Source of the DNA: Phyllobacterium phragmitis
GTDB lineage: Bacteria; Pseudomonadota; Alphaproteobacteria; Rhizobiales; Rhizobiaceae
Assembly: GCF_002980495.1 (NCBI RefSeq)
Contig: NZ_PVBR01000015.1
Coordinates: forward strand, 1-64,000
DNA: 64,000 nucleotides
Reading direction: 5' to 3'
A program made the translations under genes and the position numbers. The notes below the pieces were generated by a model, which did no database searches, had not been told where the DNA came from, and saw only the letters and a program-made list of their open reading frames with translations. Of the stretch, positions 28,562-38,624 are shown piece after piece (position 1 is the stretch's first letter; every line of letters starts with the position of its first letter).

Positions 28562-29635
28562 ATGGCAGCAACGGCGATTGGCGGCGGTAATCTTGTTTCA
28601 ATGACGGAGCAGGAAGACCGTAACCGGTGCGCCGTGCGCTATTGGCTTTATGCGGTTTTCCTCGTCCTCATCACCATTGTCATGGTCGGCGGTGCGACGC
28701 GCATGACCGGATCGGGCCTTTCCATCACCGAATGGAAGCCGATCCACGGCGTGATACCACCGCTGGGGCAGGCGGAATGGAACGAGGAATTCGAGAAATA
28801 CCGGCAGATCCCTCAATACGAGCAGATCAACAAGGGAATGAGTCTTGAAGAATTCAAGGGCATCTTCTGGTGGGAATGGGCGCACCGGTTTCTGGCGCGT
28901 GGCGTCGGCTTCCTCGTGGCGATTCCACTGGCGTTCTTCTGGCTCACCGGCAGGCTGGAACGCGGGCTCAAGCCACGCCTCCTCGGCATATTGGCGCTCG
29001 GCGGCCTGCAAGGCGCAATCGGCTGGTGGATGGTCGCCTCGGGTTTGAGTGAACGCGTCAGCGTCAGCCAGTACCGGCTGGCAACGCATCTGACGCTGGC
29101 CTGCATCATCATGACAGCCGTCTTCTATGTGGCGCGCGGCCTCGTTACCTATAGCGAGCGCCCGGCAGAGCGGGGCATCACGCGCTTTGCCGGCTGGCTG
29201 GTAGCAGCCGTTCTGGTGCAGATCTATCTCGGCGGTCTCGTGGCGGGCCTGCATGCCGGCCTTACCTACAACACTTGGCCACTGATGGATGGCGCTGTCA
29301 TTCCGTCCGACCTGTTCACGCAATCGCCATGGTGGCGCAATCTCTTCGAGAACCCGAAGACCGTGCAGTTCATGCACCGCATGTTTGCCTATACCGTGCT
29401 CGTCCTGGCTGCCCTTCACGCCGTTCAGGTCTGGCGCAACGCGCCCGATACCACCCATGCGCGCCGCACGGTGTTGCTGGTCGGTCTGATCCTGGTGCAG
29501 GCCGCCATCGGCATCGCAACGCTTCTGCTGAGCGTTCCGATCCATTGGGGCCTGACGCATCAGGCCTTCGCGCTGGTCGTGCTTGCCTTCGCCGTGGCGC
29601 ACTGGCGCGCCTGCAAGGGCGCTTACGCGGGGTAG
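28562..29635 (+). CDS. ctaA: Heme A synthase
   Basis: Oxidises the methyl group of heme O to make heme A for aa3 oxidases. A 357-residue inner-membrane protein with eight helices in two four-helix halves. Heme-ligand histidines are seen in the [23 protein letters not shown] and LTHQAFAL segments. It is the alphaproteobacterial type 2 form ([22 protein letters not shown]). An alternative start at 28601 (MTEQED) exists. Its last 13 bases overlap the convergent kinase gene. Confidence 0.96.
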   Translation: MAATAIGGGNLVSMTEQEDRNRCAVRYWLYAVFLVLITIVMVGGATRMTGSGLSITEWKPIHGVIPPLGQAEWNEEFEKYRQIPQYEQINKGMSLEEFKGIFWWEWAHRFLARGVGFLVAIPLAFFWLTGRLERGLKPRLLGILALGGLQGAIGWWMVASGLSERVSVSQYRLATHLTLACIIMTAVFYVARGLVTYSERPAERGITRFAGWLVAAVLVQIYLGGLVAGLHAGLTYNTWPLMDGAVIPSDLFTQSPWWRNLFENPKTVQFMHRMFAYTVLVLAALHAVQVWRNAPDTTHARRTVLLVGLILVQAAIGIATLLLSVPIHWGLTHQAFALVVLAFAVAHWRACKGAYAG

Positions 29636-30444
29636 GCGGAGAAGCGCAGGCCTCTGAGCGCTGTGGCGATCTTCAGTTCCCGCGCTTCGTCCAAATCATT
29701 GCCGTCTTCGCGGTGCCAGGCGGCGGAAAGGCAGCCATAGGCGAAGCCGTAATCGAGAATGAAGGCTGGGTGCCGGTCGATGATGGGCGCGAAATGTTCC
29801 GCCATGCGCCTGGCGCGCGCGAGATCGAGACAGAGATCGCCCCTGTCGAGCGGATTGTAGAAGATATTGGCCGTATCGAATGCCGCGTCGCCGACAAGCC
29901 CATGCGGATCGATCGCCAGCCAGCCGCGCGGACTCTTGATGATATTCTCATGGTGAATGTCGCCATGCAGCGGGATCGGCGTATGCGGTGTCGCGAGCAG
30001 ACGCTTGGCAAGCGCTGTGGCTTCGGCATAAATCGGCTTTTCGCCGGCTACTGCGAACAGGCTGGAGAAGTGTCTGTCCAGCGGTTGCAGATCGCCAGGG
30101 ATAGGCGAGGGGGAGGGCGTGTGCAGCGCGGCGATGACCTGCCCGAAGATTTCAAGACACTCCCCGTCCTTGCCCTCATCGAGATGATAGCTGCCCGCAT
30201 ATTCGAGCAGCATAGACGTGCTCTTCAGATCGTATAGGCGCGCCGCGCCATGCCCGTCGCGCCAATGCAGGTAATGCGCCCCGCGCATCTCCTCCATTCC
30301 GGCGGGCTTCAATCTCTTGACGACCAGCGGAACACCCGGGCGGTCTTGGCTTTCCACCTTCCAGACAAGGCTTGAACGTGTGTCCGCCAACGGCTCGAAC
30401 GAGCCGATATTCCATTCAGGGGGAAATATCGGCTTCGCGTCCAT
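29623..30444 (-). CDS. APH(6)/StrB-like small-molecule kinase
   Basis: A 273-residue protein with the aminoglycoside/hydroxyurea phosphotransferase fold. The N lobe has VVKRLKP (ATP-binding lysine), the catalytic loop is [11 protein letters not shown] (HGDxxxxN), and DPHG takes the DFG place. Chromosomal members often have no resistance role. Its ATG shares a base with the argC stop (TGATG), so it is co-translated with argC. The substrate is unknown. Confidence 0.82.
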   Translation of the reverse strand: MDAKPIFPPEWNIGSFEPLADTRSSLVWKVESQDRPGVPLVVKRLKPAGMEEMRGAHYLHWRDGHGAARLYDLKSTSMLLEYAGSYHLDEGKDGECLEIFGQVIAALHTPSPSPIPGDLQPLDRHFSSLFAVAGEKPIYAEATALAKRLLATPHTPIPLHGDIHHENIIKSPRGWLAIDPHGLVGDAAFDTANIFYNPLDRGDLCLDLARARRMAEHFAPIIDRHPAFILDYGFAYGCLSAAWHREDGNDLDEARELKIATALRGLRFSAYPA

Positions 30445-31379
30445 CAGGCCTTTCCGAGCATCAGGTTCATGTTCTGCACGGCAGCACCCGACGCCCCCTT
30501 GCCAAGATTGTCGAGTAGCGCCACGAGATTGGCCTGTCCGTCGCCTTCCGTACCGAAGACGAAGAGCTTCATGCGGTCGCTGCCGGCCAGTTCCTCGGCA
30601 TCGACGCGCGGCAACTTGGCGCTCACTTCGAGCGGCACCACGTCCACGATGTCCTGTCCGCCATAGTGCTCGGCGAGCACCGCATGCACCTTTTCGAGCG
30701 ACGGCGCGCCGTCGAGCTCGCTCAGGAACAGCGGCACCTGCACGATCATGCCCTGCGGGAAACGGCCGACGCTGGGACTGAAGATCGGACGGTGGTCGAG
30801 TCGGCCGTGCATCTGCAGCTCGGCGACGTGCTTGTGGCGCAGCGGCAGACCGTAAAGGAAATGGTTCGCAGCCAGATAGTCGGGATGATTCTTGTCCTCC
30901 ATCTGCGCGATCATCTGCTTGCCGCCGCCCGTATAACCTGAAACGGCATTGACGCTGACCGGATATTCGGGGGCAAGCAGACCTGCATCTCGCAGGGGTC
31001 GGACAAGCGCGATGGCGCCCGTGGGATAACAGCCGGGGTTGGCGACGAGGCGCGATTCGGCGATCCGCTCGCGCTGGCCCTTGGCGAGTTCGGCAAAGCC
31101 ATAAGCCCAGTCGGGATGGACGCGATGCGCCGTCGACGTATCGATGATGCGGGTCGAATTATGTCCTTCGAGCAGCGATACCGCTTCGCGCGAGGCATCG
31201 TCCGGCAGACAAAGGATCGCAACATCGGCGGCGCGCAGGTAATCGGCGCGCATATCCTTGTTGCGCCGTTCTGCCTCGGGGATCGACAGCACGTCGAGAT
31301 CGTCGCGGCTGCCAAGCCGCGTCCTGATCTGCAGCCCCGTAGTGCCATGTTCGCCATCAATGAAGATCTTCGGTTTCAT
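30444..31379 (-). CDS. argC: N-acetyl-gamma-glutamyl-phosphate reductase (short type)
   Basis: NADPH-dependent third step of arginine synthesis. The N terminus [14 protein letters not shown] is the Rossmann loop of the short (about 310 aa) ArgC class. The catalytic cysteine C117 is in NPGCYPTG, and [11 protein letters not shown] follows. It sits between speB and the APH-like kinase on the minus strand, downstream of rplM-rpsI, an order typical of rhizobia. Confidence 0.96.
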   Translation of the reverse strand: MKPKIFIDGEHGTTGLQIRTRLGSRDDLDVLSIPEAERRNKDMRADYLRAADVAILCLPDDASREAVSLLEGHNSTRIIDTSTAHRVHPDWAYGFAELAKGQRERIAESRLVANPGCYPTGAIALVRPLRDAGLLAPEYPVSVNAVSGYTGGGKQMIAQMEDKNHPDYLAANHFLYGLPLRHKHVAELQMHGRLDHRPIFSPSVGRFPQGMIVQVPLFLSELDGAPSLEKVHAVLAEHYGGQDIVDVVPLEVSAKLPRVDAEELAGSDRMKLFVFGTEGDGQANLVALLDNLGKGASGAAVQNMNLMLGKA

Positions 31380-31467
31380 CAGCTTTTGCCTTTAGCTCAT
31401 ATTTTTCAAGATGATGCGGAAATGTTCGGATTCACTTTCCGAAGCGCTTGAATCGATGCGTGAGGCC

Positions 31468-32418
31468 TTATCGTCGCGCTCTTTTCTCGGCAAGCAGGCC
31501 CAGATAGTACATGGCGATCGTCGCTCCGGCGATGGCCGTTATATCGGCATGATCATAGGCGGGTGCAATCTCGACGATATCGGCGCCGACAATGTCGAGG
31601 TCGCCCAGTTGGCGCAGCACCGACAATATCTTCGCGGAGGAGGGCCCTCCGGCAACCGGCGTGCCCGTGCCGGGCGCATAGGCGGGGTCGAGGCAGTCGA
31701 TATCGAATGTCAGGTAGACCTTGCGGCCGGCGGTCCGCTTAGCGATCGCCTCGGCAATCGCAGCCGCCGGCATGTCCTCCACCTCGTGGCCGTGGATCAG
31801 CTTGATGCCGCAATCCTCCGGCGCGTGGGTGCGGATGCCGATCTGGATCGAATGGGCCGGATCGATCACGCCGTCGCGTACCGCGCGCCCGACGAAGGAG
31901 CCGTGATCGATGCGCTTGCCGTCGTCAAACCACGTATCCTGATGCGCATCGAACTGCACCAGCGCCAGCGGTCCGTATTTGGCCGCATGTGCCCGGAGAA
32001 GCGGCCAGGTGACAAAGTGATCGCCGCCGAGCGACAACAGGAACGCATCGGATTTCAGAATCTTCGCCGCTTCCCGCTCGATCGTCGCCGGCGTCTTCTG
32101 GTGATTGCCGTAATCGAGCAGGCAATCGCCATAATCGATCACTGCCAGTTCGGCGAAAAGATCGCGGTCGAAGGGATATTGCGGATCATTGTCGAAGATT
32201 GCCGACGCCCGCCGGATCGCCTGCGGCCCGAACCGCGCGCCGGGTCGGTTGGAGACCGCGGCATCGAAGGGAATGCCCCAGACGACCGCATCCGCACCTT
32301 TAAGATTCTTGGTATAGCGCCGCCGCATGAACGACAGCGCTCCCGCATAGGTCGGGTCCGTTGCGGTACCGGTCAGGCTGCGTGCGGTAAAGGCGTGATC
32401 GATGATCTTGGACGGCAT
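31468..32418 (-). CDS. speB: Agmatinase
   Basis: Ureohydrolase converting agmatine to putrescine and urea. The Mn ligands are present in SLGGDHF, QFDAHQDTW and TFDIDCLDPAYAPGTGTP, which together are the ureohydrolase signature. The 316 residues are normal. Its N-terminal region FMRRRYTKNLKGADAVVWGIPFD and lack of arginase features favour agmatinase. Guanidino-acid hydrolases share this fold, so the substrate is not certain. It follows the rpsI terminator and precedes argC by 88 bp. Confidence 0.92.
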   Translation of the reverse strand: MPSKIIDHAFTARSLTGTATDPTYAGALSFMRRRYTKNLKGADAVVWGIPFDAAVSNRPGARFGPQAIRRASAIFDNDPQYPFDRDLFAELAVIDYGDCLLDYGNHQKTPATIEREAAKILKSDAFLLSLGGDHFVTWPLLRAHAAKYGPLALVQFDAHQDTWFDDGKRIDHGSFVGRAVRDGVIDPAHSIQIGIRTHAPEDCGIKLIHGHEVEDMPAAAIAEAIAKRTAGRKVYLTFDIDCLDPAYAPGTGTPVAGGPSSAKILSVLRQLGDLDIVGADIVEIAPAYDHADITAIAGATIAMYYLGLLAEKRARR

Positions 32419-32480
32419 GGACGAGCTTCCGTTGTGCGTAGCGGGTTTGAGGGTTTGGGCATAGCCTATTTGCGCGCAAC

Positions 32481-32508
32481 AAAAAAGCGGACCCGAGGGC
32501 CCGCTTTT
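32481..32508 (-). terminator. Rho-independent terminator of rplM-rpsI
   Basis: On the minus strand AAAAGCGGGCCCTCGGGTCC continues into GCTTTTTT. An 8-bp stem AAAAGCGG/CCGCTTTT, extended by CCC/GGG pairs, is followed by a T6 run. It lies 26 bp after the rpsI stop. Confidence 0.85.
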
Positions 32509-32533
32509 CCAAGTCCGGTATGAAGCGTGGAAA

Positions 32534-33019
32534 TTAACGCTTGGAGAACTGGAACGAACGACGGGCCTTGGCCTTGCCGTACTTCTTGCGCTCGACCACG
32601 CGGCTGTCGCGGGTCAGGAAGCCACCCTTCTTGAGAACCGCGCGCAGCGCGGGCTCGTAATAGGTGAGCGCCTTGGAGATGCCGTGACGCACCGCGCCGG
32701 CCTGGCCGGAGAGACCGCCGCCTGCAACGGTGGCGATCACGTCATACTGACCGGCACGGTTGGTGGCGATGATCGGCTGCTGCAGGATCATCTGCAGCAC
32801 GGGCCGTGCGAAATATGCCCCGAATTCCTTGTCGTTGACGACGATCTTGCCTGAGCCGGGCTTGACCCAGACGCGGGCGACCGCATCCTTGCGCTTGCCG
32901 GTCGCATAGGCACGGCCCTGCGCATCGAGCTGCTGGACGTGAACCGGTGCGGCTGCTTCGGCCTGCGCAGTGCCTGCGACATTGCCGAGTTCTTCGAGCG
33001 AATTGAGCTGCTCAGCCAT
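32534..33019 (-). CDS. rpsI: 30S ribosomal protein S9
   Basis: Small-subunit protein whose C-terminal tail reaches the P site. The family motifs [38 protein letters not shown] and the terminal [11 protein letters not shown] are present. The 161-residue length includes the ~30-residue N-terminal extension usual in alphaproteobacteria. It begins 2 bp after rplM stops. Confidence 0.99.
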   Translation of the reverse strand: MAEQLNSLEELGNVAGTAQAEAAAPVHVQQLDAQGRAYATGKRKDAVARVWVKPGSGKIVVNDKEFGAYFARPVLQMILQQPIIATNRAGQYDVIATVAGGGLSGQAGAVRHGISKALTYYEPALRAVLKKGGFLTRDSRVVERKKYGKAKARRSFQFSKR

Positions 33020-33021
33020 GA

Positions 33022-33486
33022 TTATGCGATCCTTTTGTTCTTGCGGTTCAGCGAGCCGATGTTGAGGACTTCAGGCTGCTGAGCTTCATGCGGATGGCTG
33101 GCGCCGGCATAGACACGCAGGTTCTTCATCTGGCGGCGGCCGAGAGGCCCACGCGGAATCATGCGTTCCACGGCCTTTTCGACGACGCGCTCGGGGAAAC
33201 GGCCTTCGAGGATCTGGCGCGCGGTGCGCTCCTTGATGCCGCCCGGATGTCCGGTATGCCAGTAATATACCTTGTCGGTGAACTTTTTACCGGTCAGGGC
33301 GATCTTGCCTGCATTGATGATGATGACATTGTCGCCATCGTCGACATGCGGGGTGAAGGTGACTTTGTGCTTGCCGCGCAGGCGATTAGCGACGATCGAA
33401 GCGAGACGCCCGACGACGAGACCCTCGGCGTCGATCAGAACCCACTTCTTCACCACTTCTGCCGGCTTCTGGGAGAAGGTTGTCAT
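33022..33486 (-). CDS. rplM: 50S ribosomal protein L13
   Basis: Early-assembling large-subunit protein. It shows [15 protein letters not shown], the [15 protein letters not shown] block and [20 protein letters not shown], the L13 signature. 154 residues is normal. It leads the rplM-rpsI operon with a strong upstream promoter. Confidence 0.99.
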   Translation of the reverse strand: MTTFSQKPAEVVKKWVLIDAEGLVVGRLASIVANRLRGKHKVTFTPHVDDGDNVIIINAGKIALTGKKFTDKVYYWHTGHPGGIKERTARQILEGRFPERVVEKAVERMIPRGPLGRRQMKNLRVYAGASHPHEAQQPEVLNIGSLNRKNKRIA

Positions 33487-33613
33487 GTTTCTATCCTTGA
33501 AAAAGATCCTTCGTTGAAGAAGGCATTTTTTGTTGCTTGCGTTGTCCCGAAAGCCAAAGCCATCAGGAACAACAAAGGACGCGCAAAGCCGAAACTTTCC
33601 GCATCCATGCGGC

Positions 33614-33642
33614 CAGATACACGCATGCCGGCATTACGTCAA
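33614..33642 (-). promoter_or_regulatory. Sigma-70-type promoter of rplM-rpsI
   Basis: On the minus strand TTGACG (33642-33637), a 17-base spacer, then TATCTG (33619-33614). The predicted leader before the rplM ATG is about 120 bases. Confidence 0.6.
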
Positions 33643-33721
33643 GTGCTTATTTATAGTGACTTACGAGAAATATAAACAAAAACAATGGGTTGAAAGTTAG
33701 GTATTATAATACCGCATCGGA

Positions 33722-34189
33722 TTAAGCCGTTCTCGGTGGAATGGAGTAGGTGGCAGTCGCATGCGCCACCAGTTCACCATCCGCCTCGCTCGTCATCGAT
33801 ATCTCCACGATGGCCAGGCGCTTGCCGAGTTTGAGGATACGGCAGACGGCGTCTATCCGCCCCGATGAGGGCTTGCGCAGGAAATTGATATTGAGGTTCG
33901 TCGTCACGGCCAGCGCCACCGGACCGATATGCGCGAGGATCGCCACATAGGCGGTGATATCGGCAAGGGCGAACAATGTGGGGCCGGAAACCGTGCCGCC
34001 GGGGCGCAGGTGCCGTTTGTCGGCATCGAGCCGCATCGATGCCGTGCCGTCACCGATTGCGGTGATCGAATAAGCCGCCCTGCCATCCTGACTACCTGCA
34101 TTGACCTGTGGAAACTCCCGTTCGATGAAGCCGTTTATTTCATCGGCAGTCATGACAGGTTTGAATGTGTGATGCGACGAATGATCCAT
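33722..34189 (-). CDS. PaaI-type hotdog thioesterase
   Basis: A 155-residue protein of the hotdog fold: RPGGTVSGPTLFALADITAYVAI matches the PaaI/YbgC helix with the catalytic acidic residue, and TTNLNINFLRKP the following strand. It probably hydrolyses acyl-CoA, substrate unknown. ATG 34189 is preceded by GGAGG five bases away. The frame extends to 34207 but that ATG has no good site. Confidence 0.87.
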   Translation of the reverse strand: MDHSSHHTFKPVMTADEINGFIEREFPQVNAGSQDGRAAYSITAIGDGTASMRLDADKRHLRPGGTVSGPTLFALADITAYVAILAHIGPVALAVTTNLNINFLRKPSSGRIDAVCRILKLGKRLAIVEISMTSEADGELVAHATATYSIPPRTA

Positions 34190-34344
34190 ATGTCCTCCGG
34201 GTATCATCCCCGGATGTTATGGGGCATGGGCGCTCAAGGGAAGAGACGACGCGATGGCGGAAGTCGTAAGTGGCATGCTGTTTGAATTAAAACAAAAATA
34301 CGCATAAATTGAAGCCAAATATCCACTTTGGCGGGGGCAGAACG

Positions 34345-34998
34345 TTGGAACTGCATACGATTTTGACGTTCTACGCCGCAGTGCTGGCGCTCCAGCTCTC
34401 CCCGGGACCAGACATGGTTCTCGTGATAGGCAGAGGAATAGGGCAGGGAAGCCGCACGGCCTTGCTTACTGCTTTGGGAATGACGCTGTTTGCCGGAGTG
34501 ATCCAAATCCTGCTGTTGGTTTTGGGCGTGGCTTCGTTGCTCAGCACCTCACCGTTGGCTTTTGAATTACTGAGATGGGTTGGTGCGGCTTATCTTGTTT
34601 GGTTGGGATTGAAATTACTCATAAACGCGCGCCCTGGAGCGAAGTTTGTTGATCGGAAGAGGCTTGCGGAGGTTCCGAATATGGTGGCTTTGCGAGAAGG
34701 GCTGATCAACAATCTCACCAATCCAAAATCCATCGCCTTCCTTTTCGCTTTTCTTCCACAGTTCATCGACCCCGGTAGCGGCAGCCTTTCTGTAACAAGT
34801 CAGTTGCTCCTGCTCGGGTTCATTGCAAAATTTTCCAATTTCTTGATTCTAAGCGGCGTGGCGGTCAGTGCGGGGTCATTAGGCGGGTATTTGTCCCGTC
34901 ACCCGGGCTGGATAGTCTGGCAGGAACGTTTTGCAGGGGCCGTCATGGTGGGGCTCGGCTTGAAACTCGCATTGAGTGGAGGACAGAGCGCCCGGTAG
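34345..34998 (+). CDS. LysE/RhtB family exporter
   Basis: A 217-residue inner-membrane protein with six helices. The start ELHTILTFYAAVLALQLSPGPDMVLV is the LysE/RhtB signature (PGPD). It exports an amino acid or a similar small molecule; the substrate is not readable. I chose TTG 34345, preceded by GGGGG, because it fits the family N terminus. Another TTG at 34309 is open. No ATG is available near the start. Codon use and base composition are somewhat more AT-rich than its neighbours, so recent transfer is possible. Confidence 0.85.
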   Translation: MELHTILTFYAAVLALQLSPGPDMVLVIGRGIGQGSRTALLTALGMTLFAGVIQILLLVLGVASLLSTSPLAFELLRWVGAAYLVWLGLKLLINARPGAKFVDRKRLAEVPNMVALREGLINNLTNPKSIAFLFAFLPQFIDPGSGSLSVTSQLLLLGFIAKFSNFLILSGVAVSAGSLGGYLSRHPGWIVWQERFAGAVMVGLGLKLALSGGQSAR

Positions 34999-35082
34999 TC
35001 CTACTCCGTCAGGTGGAAAACATGCTTACACGCGATGCGGACGAGCCATTCATCGATAAACGTCAGCTGGAATGAAGAGCGA

Positions 35083-35511
35083 ATGAAGCAGGAAATTTAT
35101 CCCGACGAATACCTTCTCGATATCCTCCGATCCGTGAAAACCATCGCCTTGGTCGGTGCATCTCCCAAGGAAATCCGGCCGAGCTATTCCGTCATGGCCT
35201 ATCTCTTGGCCAAGGGATACCGCGTCATTCCTGTCAATCCCGGACAGGCAGGCAAGGAAATCCAGGGGCAGAAGACCTATGCGAGGCTAGGCGACATCGA
35301 GGAAGCCATCGACATGGTGGACGTCTTCCGCGCATCCTCCGCGCTGCCGGGGCTTGTCGGAGAGGTCTTGGCGCTTACGCCATTGCCGAAAGTGATCTGG
35401 ACGCAATTGGACGTTCGTGACGAGGAGGCGGCGGCGCGTGCCGAGCGGGCGGGGATCAAGGTTGTGATGGACCGTTGCCCGAAGATCGAATATGCGCGGC
35501 TCATCGGCTGA
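35083..35511 (+). CDS. CoA-binding domain protein (YccU-like)
   Basis: A 142-residue Rossmann-fold protein. TIALVGASPKEIRPSYSVMAYL, VIPVNPGQAG and the end VVMDRCPKIEYARL match the CoA_binding_2 (YccU) family. Cytosolic; the role is unknown beyond possible CoA binding. I chose ATG 35083; the upstream extension to 35035 has no family residues. Confidence 0.88.
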   Translation: MKQEIYPDEYLLDILRSVKTIALVGASPKEIRPSYSVMAYLLAKGYRVIPVNPGQAGKEIQGQKTYARLGDIEEAIDMVDVFRASSALPGLVGEVLALTPLPKVIWTQLDVRDEEAAARAERAGIKVVMDRCPKIEYARLIG

Positions 35512-35577
35512 AGGACTGCAGCATCTATCAGCGCCGTGCGCATAGGCTGTCTGCTTTGATTAACGAGCTTTTTTGAG

Positions 35578-36828
35578 ATGAACGATCTTTCCGGTGGCCC
35601 TACAGAGGGAAAACGTGTCGCGCTCTTCATTCGCGCACTCAAGGGCAATGGAGCGGAGCGCTCGATGGTCAATCTGGCGAGGGCTCTGGCGGAGTGTGGA
35701 ATTGCCGTCGATCTGCTGCTCGCCGAGGCCACGGGAGAATTTCTGTCTGAAATTCCTGCTTCGGTCCGCTTGATCGAGCTGAAGCGCAGCTCTGCCGTGA
35801 GGGCGCTGCCGCTGCTCATAACCCGGCCGCGCGATCTTCTGGGCCTTCTTCTCCTTCTCATTGTACCTCATTCGCCAAAACCGATTGGTGCGATCCCTGG
35901 TCTGGTCGAGTATTTGCGCACGGAGCGGCCCACGACGCTCCTTTCCGCCCTCGATTACGCCAATGTCGCAGCCATCATCGCCGCCGGCATCGCTCCAACA
36001 GGCACGCGGGCGGTGATAAGTCAGCGGAACCATTTCTCAACCGAGATGGCGAGTAGGCAAGCGTGGCGCGCCGGATATGCGCAGTCTGTCTTCCACCGAT
36101 TGTATTCACGCGCCGATCGCATCGTCGCCGTGTCGAAAAGTGTGGCCGACGATATTGCGCAAGCCTGCGATCTCCCGCGCGATCAGGTCGTGACGATTTA
36201 TAATGCCGTTGCCGGGCCGGTTCTCGATGCAAAGGCGACGGAACCGCTCGATCACCCCTGGTTTGCACCGGGCGCGCCGCCGGTGGTGCTTGGCGTGGGC
36301 AAGTTGAAGCCGCAAAAAGATTTTCCAACGCTTCTCAGAGCCTTCGCCGCTTTGAGACGGGAACGCGAAGCTCGGCTGATCATCCTTGGCGAAGGCCCGG
36401 ACAGGGCCGAGCTTGAGGCGCTCGCCCGGGAGTTGGGCGTAGCGTCGGATGTGGCGTTTCCGGGCTTCGTGGCAAACCCGTTCCCCTATATGGCGCATGC
36501 GGGGCTTTTCGTTCTGTCTTCGACATTCGAGGGGTTGCCCGGTGTGCTGATCCAGGCCCTTGCCTGCGGTTGTCCGGTGATCAGCACGGATTGTCCCGGC
36601 GGCTCGGCTGAAATTCTGGAGAACGGCCGTTATGGTGCGCTGACCCCTGTTGGCGATGTCGGGGCGCTCGCCGATGCCATGAAAGCCACGCTGGATGCGC
36701 CGCTCGATCGAGATATATTGAGGCAGCGCGGAAACTTCTTTTCGCCGGAACGTGCCGTCGAAGGCTATCTCTATGTCCTGCTCGGGACAAAGCTGTCTCA
36801 TATACCATCGGCTTTGCAAACCGGCTGA
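35578..36828 (+). CDS. Glycosyltransferase family 4
   Basis: A 416-residue GT-B enzyme. The N-terminal FIRALKGNGAERSMVNLARAL is the GGAE-like loop. The C-terminal domain has VVLGVGKLKPQKDFPTLLRAF and the donor site FVLSSTFEGLPGVLIQALACGCPVISTD, including the ExxxxxLxEA-type motif. It is probably involved in surface glycan or lipopolysaccharide assembly. It lies alone, 66 bp after the CoA-binding gene, away from the main exopolysaccharide locus. Confidence 0.88.
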   Translation: MNDLSGGPTEGKRVALFIRALKGNGAERSMVNLARALAECGIAVDLLLAEATGEFLSEIPASVRLIELKRSSAVRALPLLITRPRDLLGLLLLLIVPHSPKPIGAIPGLVEYLRTERPTTLLSALDYANVAAIIAAGIAPTGTRAVISQRNHFSTEMASRQAWRAGYAQSVFHRLYSRADRIVAVSKSVADDIAQACDLPRDQVVTIYNAVAGPVLDAKATEPLDHPWFAPGAPPVVLGVGKLKPQKDFPTLLRAFAALRREREARLIILGEGPDRAELEALARELGVASDVAFPGFVANPFPYMAHAGLFVLSSTFEGLPGVLIQALACGCPVISTDCPGGSAEILENGRYGALTPVGDVGALADAMKATLDAPLDRDILRQRGNFFSPERAVEGYLYVLLGTKLSHIPSALQTG

Positions 36829-36956
36829 TGGCCGCGTCGTATTTTACGCCCGCATTTTCCTTTCCGCATGTTTTCTGGAATGAATTGCTTTGATTTCGGG
36901 AAAATGCTGGCCATAGATAGCCGATAAACAGGCAAAGACCATCAAGTGGAGGAAAC

Positions 36957-38258
36957 ATGGCTCATCACACCCCAGGGATCGAAACGCTCGCCATTCACGC
37001 CGGCGCCAAGCCGGATCCGACAACCGGCGCCCGCGCCACGCCGATCTACCAGACGACCTCTTTCGTCTTCGAGAATGCGGATCATGCGGCCTCGCTTTTC
37101 GGCCTGCAGGCCTTCGGCAATATCTATACCCGCATCACCAATCCGACCAATGCAGTGTTGGAGGAACGAATCGCAGCACTTGAAGGCGGCACGGCGGCGC
37201 TAGCGACAGCCTCCGGACATGCGGCCCAACTCCTGGTCTTCCACACGCTGATGCAGCCGGGCGATAATTTCGTGGCCGCCAACAAGCTTTACGGCGGTTC
37301 GATCAACCAGTTTGGCCAGGCCTTCAAGTCCTTCGGCTGGCAGGTGCGCTGGGCCGATACCGACGATCCGGCATCGTTTGAAGCCCAGATCGACGAGCGC
37401 ACCCGCGCCATCTTCGTCGAAAGCATCGCCAATCCCGGCGGCATTATCGTCGATCTCGAGGCGGTGGCCGCCGTCGCGCGAAAGCACGACCTGCCGCTCA
37501 TCGTCGACAACACGCTGGCCTCGCCCTATCTCATCCGCCCCATCGAGCATGGCGCCGATATCGTCGTCCATTCGCTGACCAAGTTCATCGGCGGCCACGG
37601 CAATTCCATGGGCGGAATCCTGGTCGACGGCGGCACGTTCGACTGGTCGAAATCCGGCAATTATCCGCTGTTGTCTGAGCCGCGTCCGGAATATGCTGGG
37701 CCCGAAAATGTAGGAATGGTGCTGCACCAGACATTCGGCAATATCGCTTTCGCCATCGCCGCCCGCGTCCTCGGCTTGCGCGATCTCGGACCGGCGCTTT
37801 CGCCGTTCAACGCCTTCCAGCTCCTGACCGGCGTGGAAACGCTGCCGCTTCGCATGCAGCGTCATTGCGACAATGCGCTTGTCGTCGCCAGCTGGCTGGA
37901 GCGGCACGAAAAAATCTCCTGGGTCAGCTATTCCGGCTTGCCGTCCGACAAATATCACGCGCTCCAGCAGAAATATTCGCCCAAAGGCGGCGGTGCTGTG
38001 CTGACCTTCGGCCTGAAGGGCGGCTATGACGCCGGCGTCAAGCTCGTCGGAAGCCTCGAACTCTTCTCGCACCTTGCCAATATAGGCGACACGAAATCGC
38101 TCGTCATCCATCCCGCCTCAACGACGCATCGCCAGCTCTCCGACGAGCAGAAGATCGCGGCCGGGGCAGGACCGGATGTGGTTCGCCTTTCCATCGGCAT
38201 CGAGGATGCGAACGACATCATCGCCGATCTCGAACAGGCCCTGGCAAAGGTGGGCTGA
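36957..38258 (+). CDS. metY: O-acetylhomoserine sulfhydrylase (PLP-dependent Cys/Met enzyme)
   Basis: Forms homocysteine from O-acetylhomoserine and sulfide. The 433-residue length and the motifs ETLAIHAGAKPDPTTGAR, YTRITNPTNAVLEERIA and the PLP lysine K209 in HSLTKFIGGHG fit the long MetY class rather than MetB/MetZ. ATG 36957 has GGAGG upstream. Related alphaproteobacterial genes are sometimes under SAM-II riboswitches, but I could not fit one in the 128-bp leader. The cupin gene starts 3 bp downstream. Confidence 0.94.
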   Translation: MAHHTPGIETLAIHAGAKPDPTTGARATPIYQTTSFVFENADHAASLFGLQAFGNIYTRITNPTNAVLEERIAALEGGTAALATASGHAAQLLVFHTLMQPGDNFVAANKLYGGSINQFGQAFKSFGWQVRWADTDDPASFEAQIDERTRAIFVESIANPGGIIVDLEAVAAVARKHDLPLIVDNTLASPYLIRPIEHGADIVVHSLTKFIGGHGNSMGGILVDGGTFDWSKSGNYPLLSEPRPEYAGPENVGMVLHQTFGNIAFAIAARVLGLRDLGPALSPFNAFQLLTGVETLPLRMQRHCDNALVVASWLERHEKISWVSYSGLPSDKYHALQQKYSPKGGGAVLTFGLKGGYDAGVKLVGSLELFSHLANIGDTKSLVIHPASTTHRQLSDEQKIAAGAGPDVVRLSIGIEDANDIIADLEQALAKVG

Positions 38259-38261
38259 TCC

Positions 38262-38618
38262 GTGACAGCGCATCCGTTCTTTATCCCGATCGATGTGGAC
38301 CATGCCGGTGCGGCGGAGGAGGGCGCGCCTCCCGCCGACCGCGTTCTCTCCGGCAATCCGACATTCCGCACATGGAATGTGGAGGAGGCCGGGGGCGGCC
38401 TCTATGCCGGCATCTGGGAGGCGACGCCGGGCAAATGGCGCATTCAGTATGACGAATGGGAATTCTGCCACATCCTCTCCGGTATCTCCGTCATCACGGA
38501 CGAGGGCGGCCCGGCAGTCACGCTCCGCGCCGGCGACAGCTTCATCCTGCGCCCGGGCTTCGTGGGGACGTGGGAGGTGATCATAACCACACGCAAGGAG
38601 TATGTGGTCAGGGTTTGA
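38262..38618 (+). CDS. Cupin domain protein
   Basis: A 118-residue single-domain cupin of the EutQ-like (cupin_3) type: GIWEATPGKWRIQYDEWEFCHILSGISVITDEGG and LRAGDSFILRPGFVGTWEV, the latter with the conserved PGFxGxW. Only one of the typical metal histidines is evident (H in FCHIL). The GTG start at 38262 is 3 bp after metY, so they are probably co-transcribed. Function unknown. Confidence 0.85.
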   Translation: MTAHPFFIPIDVDHAGAAEEGAPPADRVLSGNPTFRTWNVEEAGGGLYAGIWEATPGKWRIQYDEWEFCHILSGISVITDEGGPAVTLRAGDSFILRPGFVGTWEVIITTRKEYVVRV

Positions 38619-38624
38619 TGGGGG

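Noticed and set aside
36829-36956. SAM-II riboswitch before metY
   Set aside because: I looked for the pseudoknot-type conserved core and could not place it; only a normal ribosome binding site is visible.
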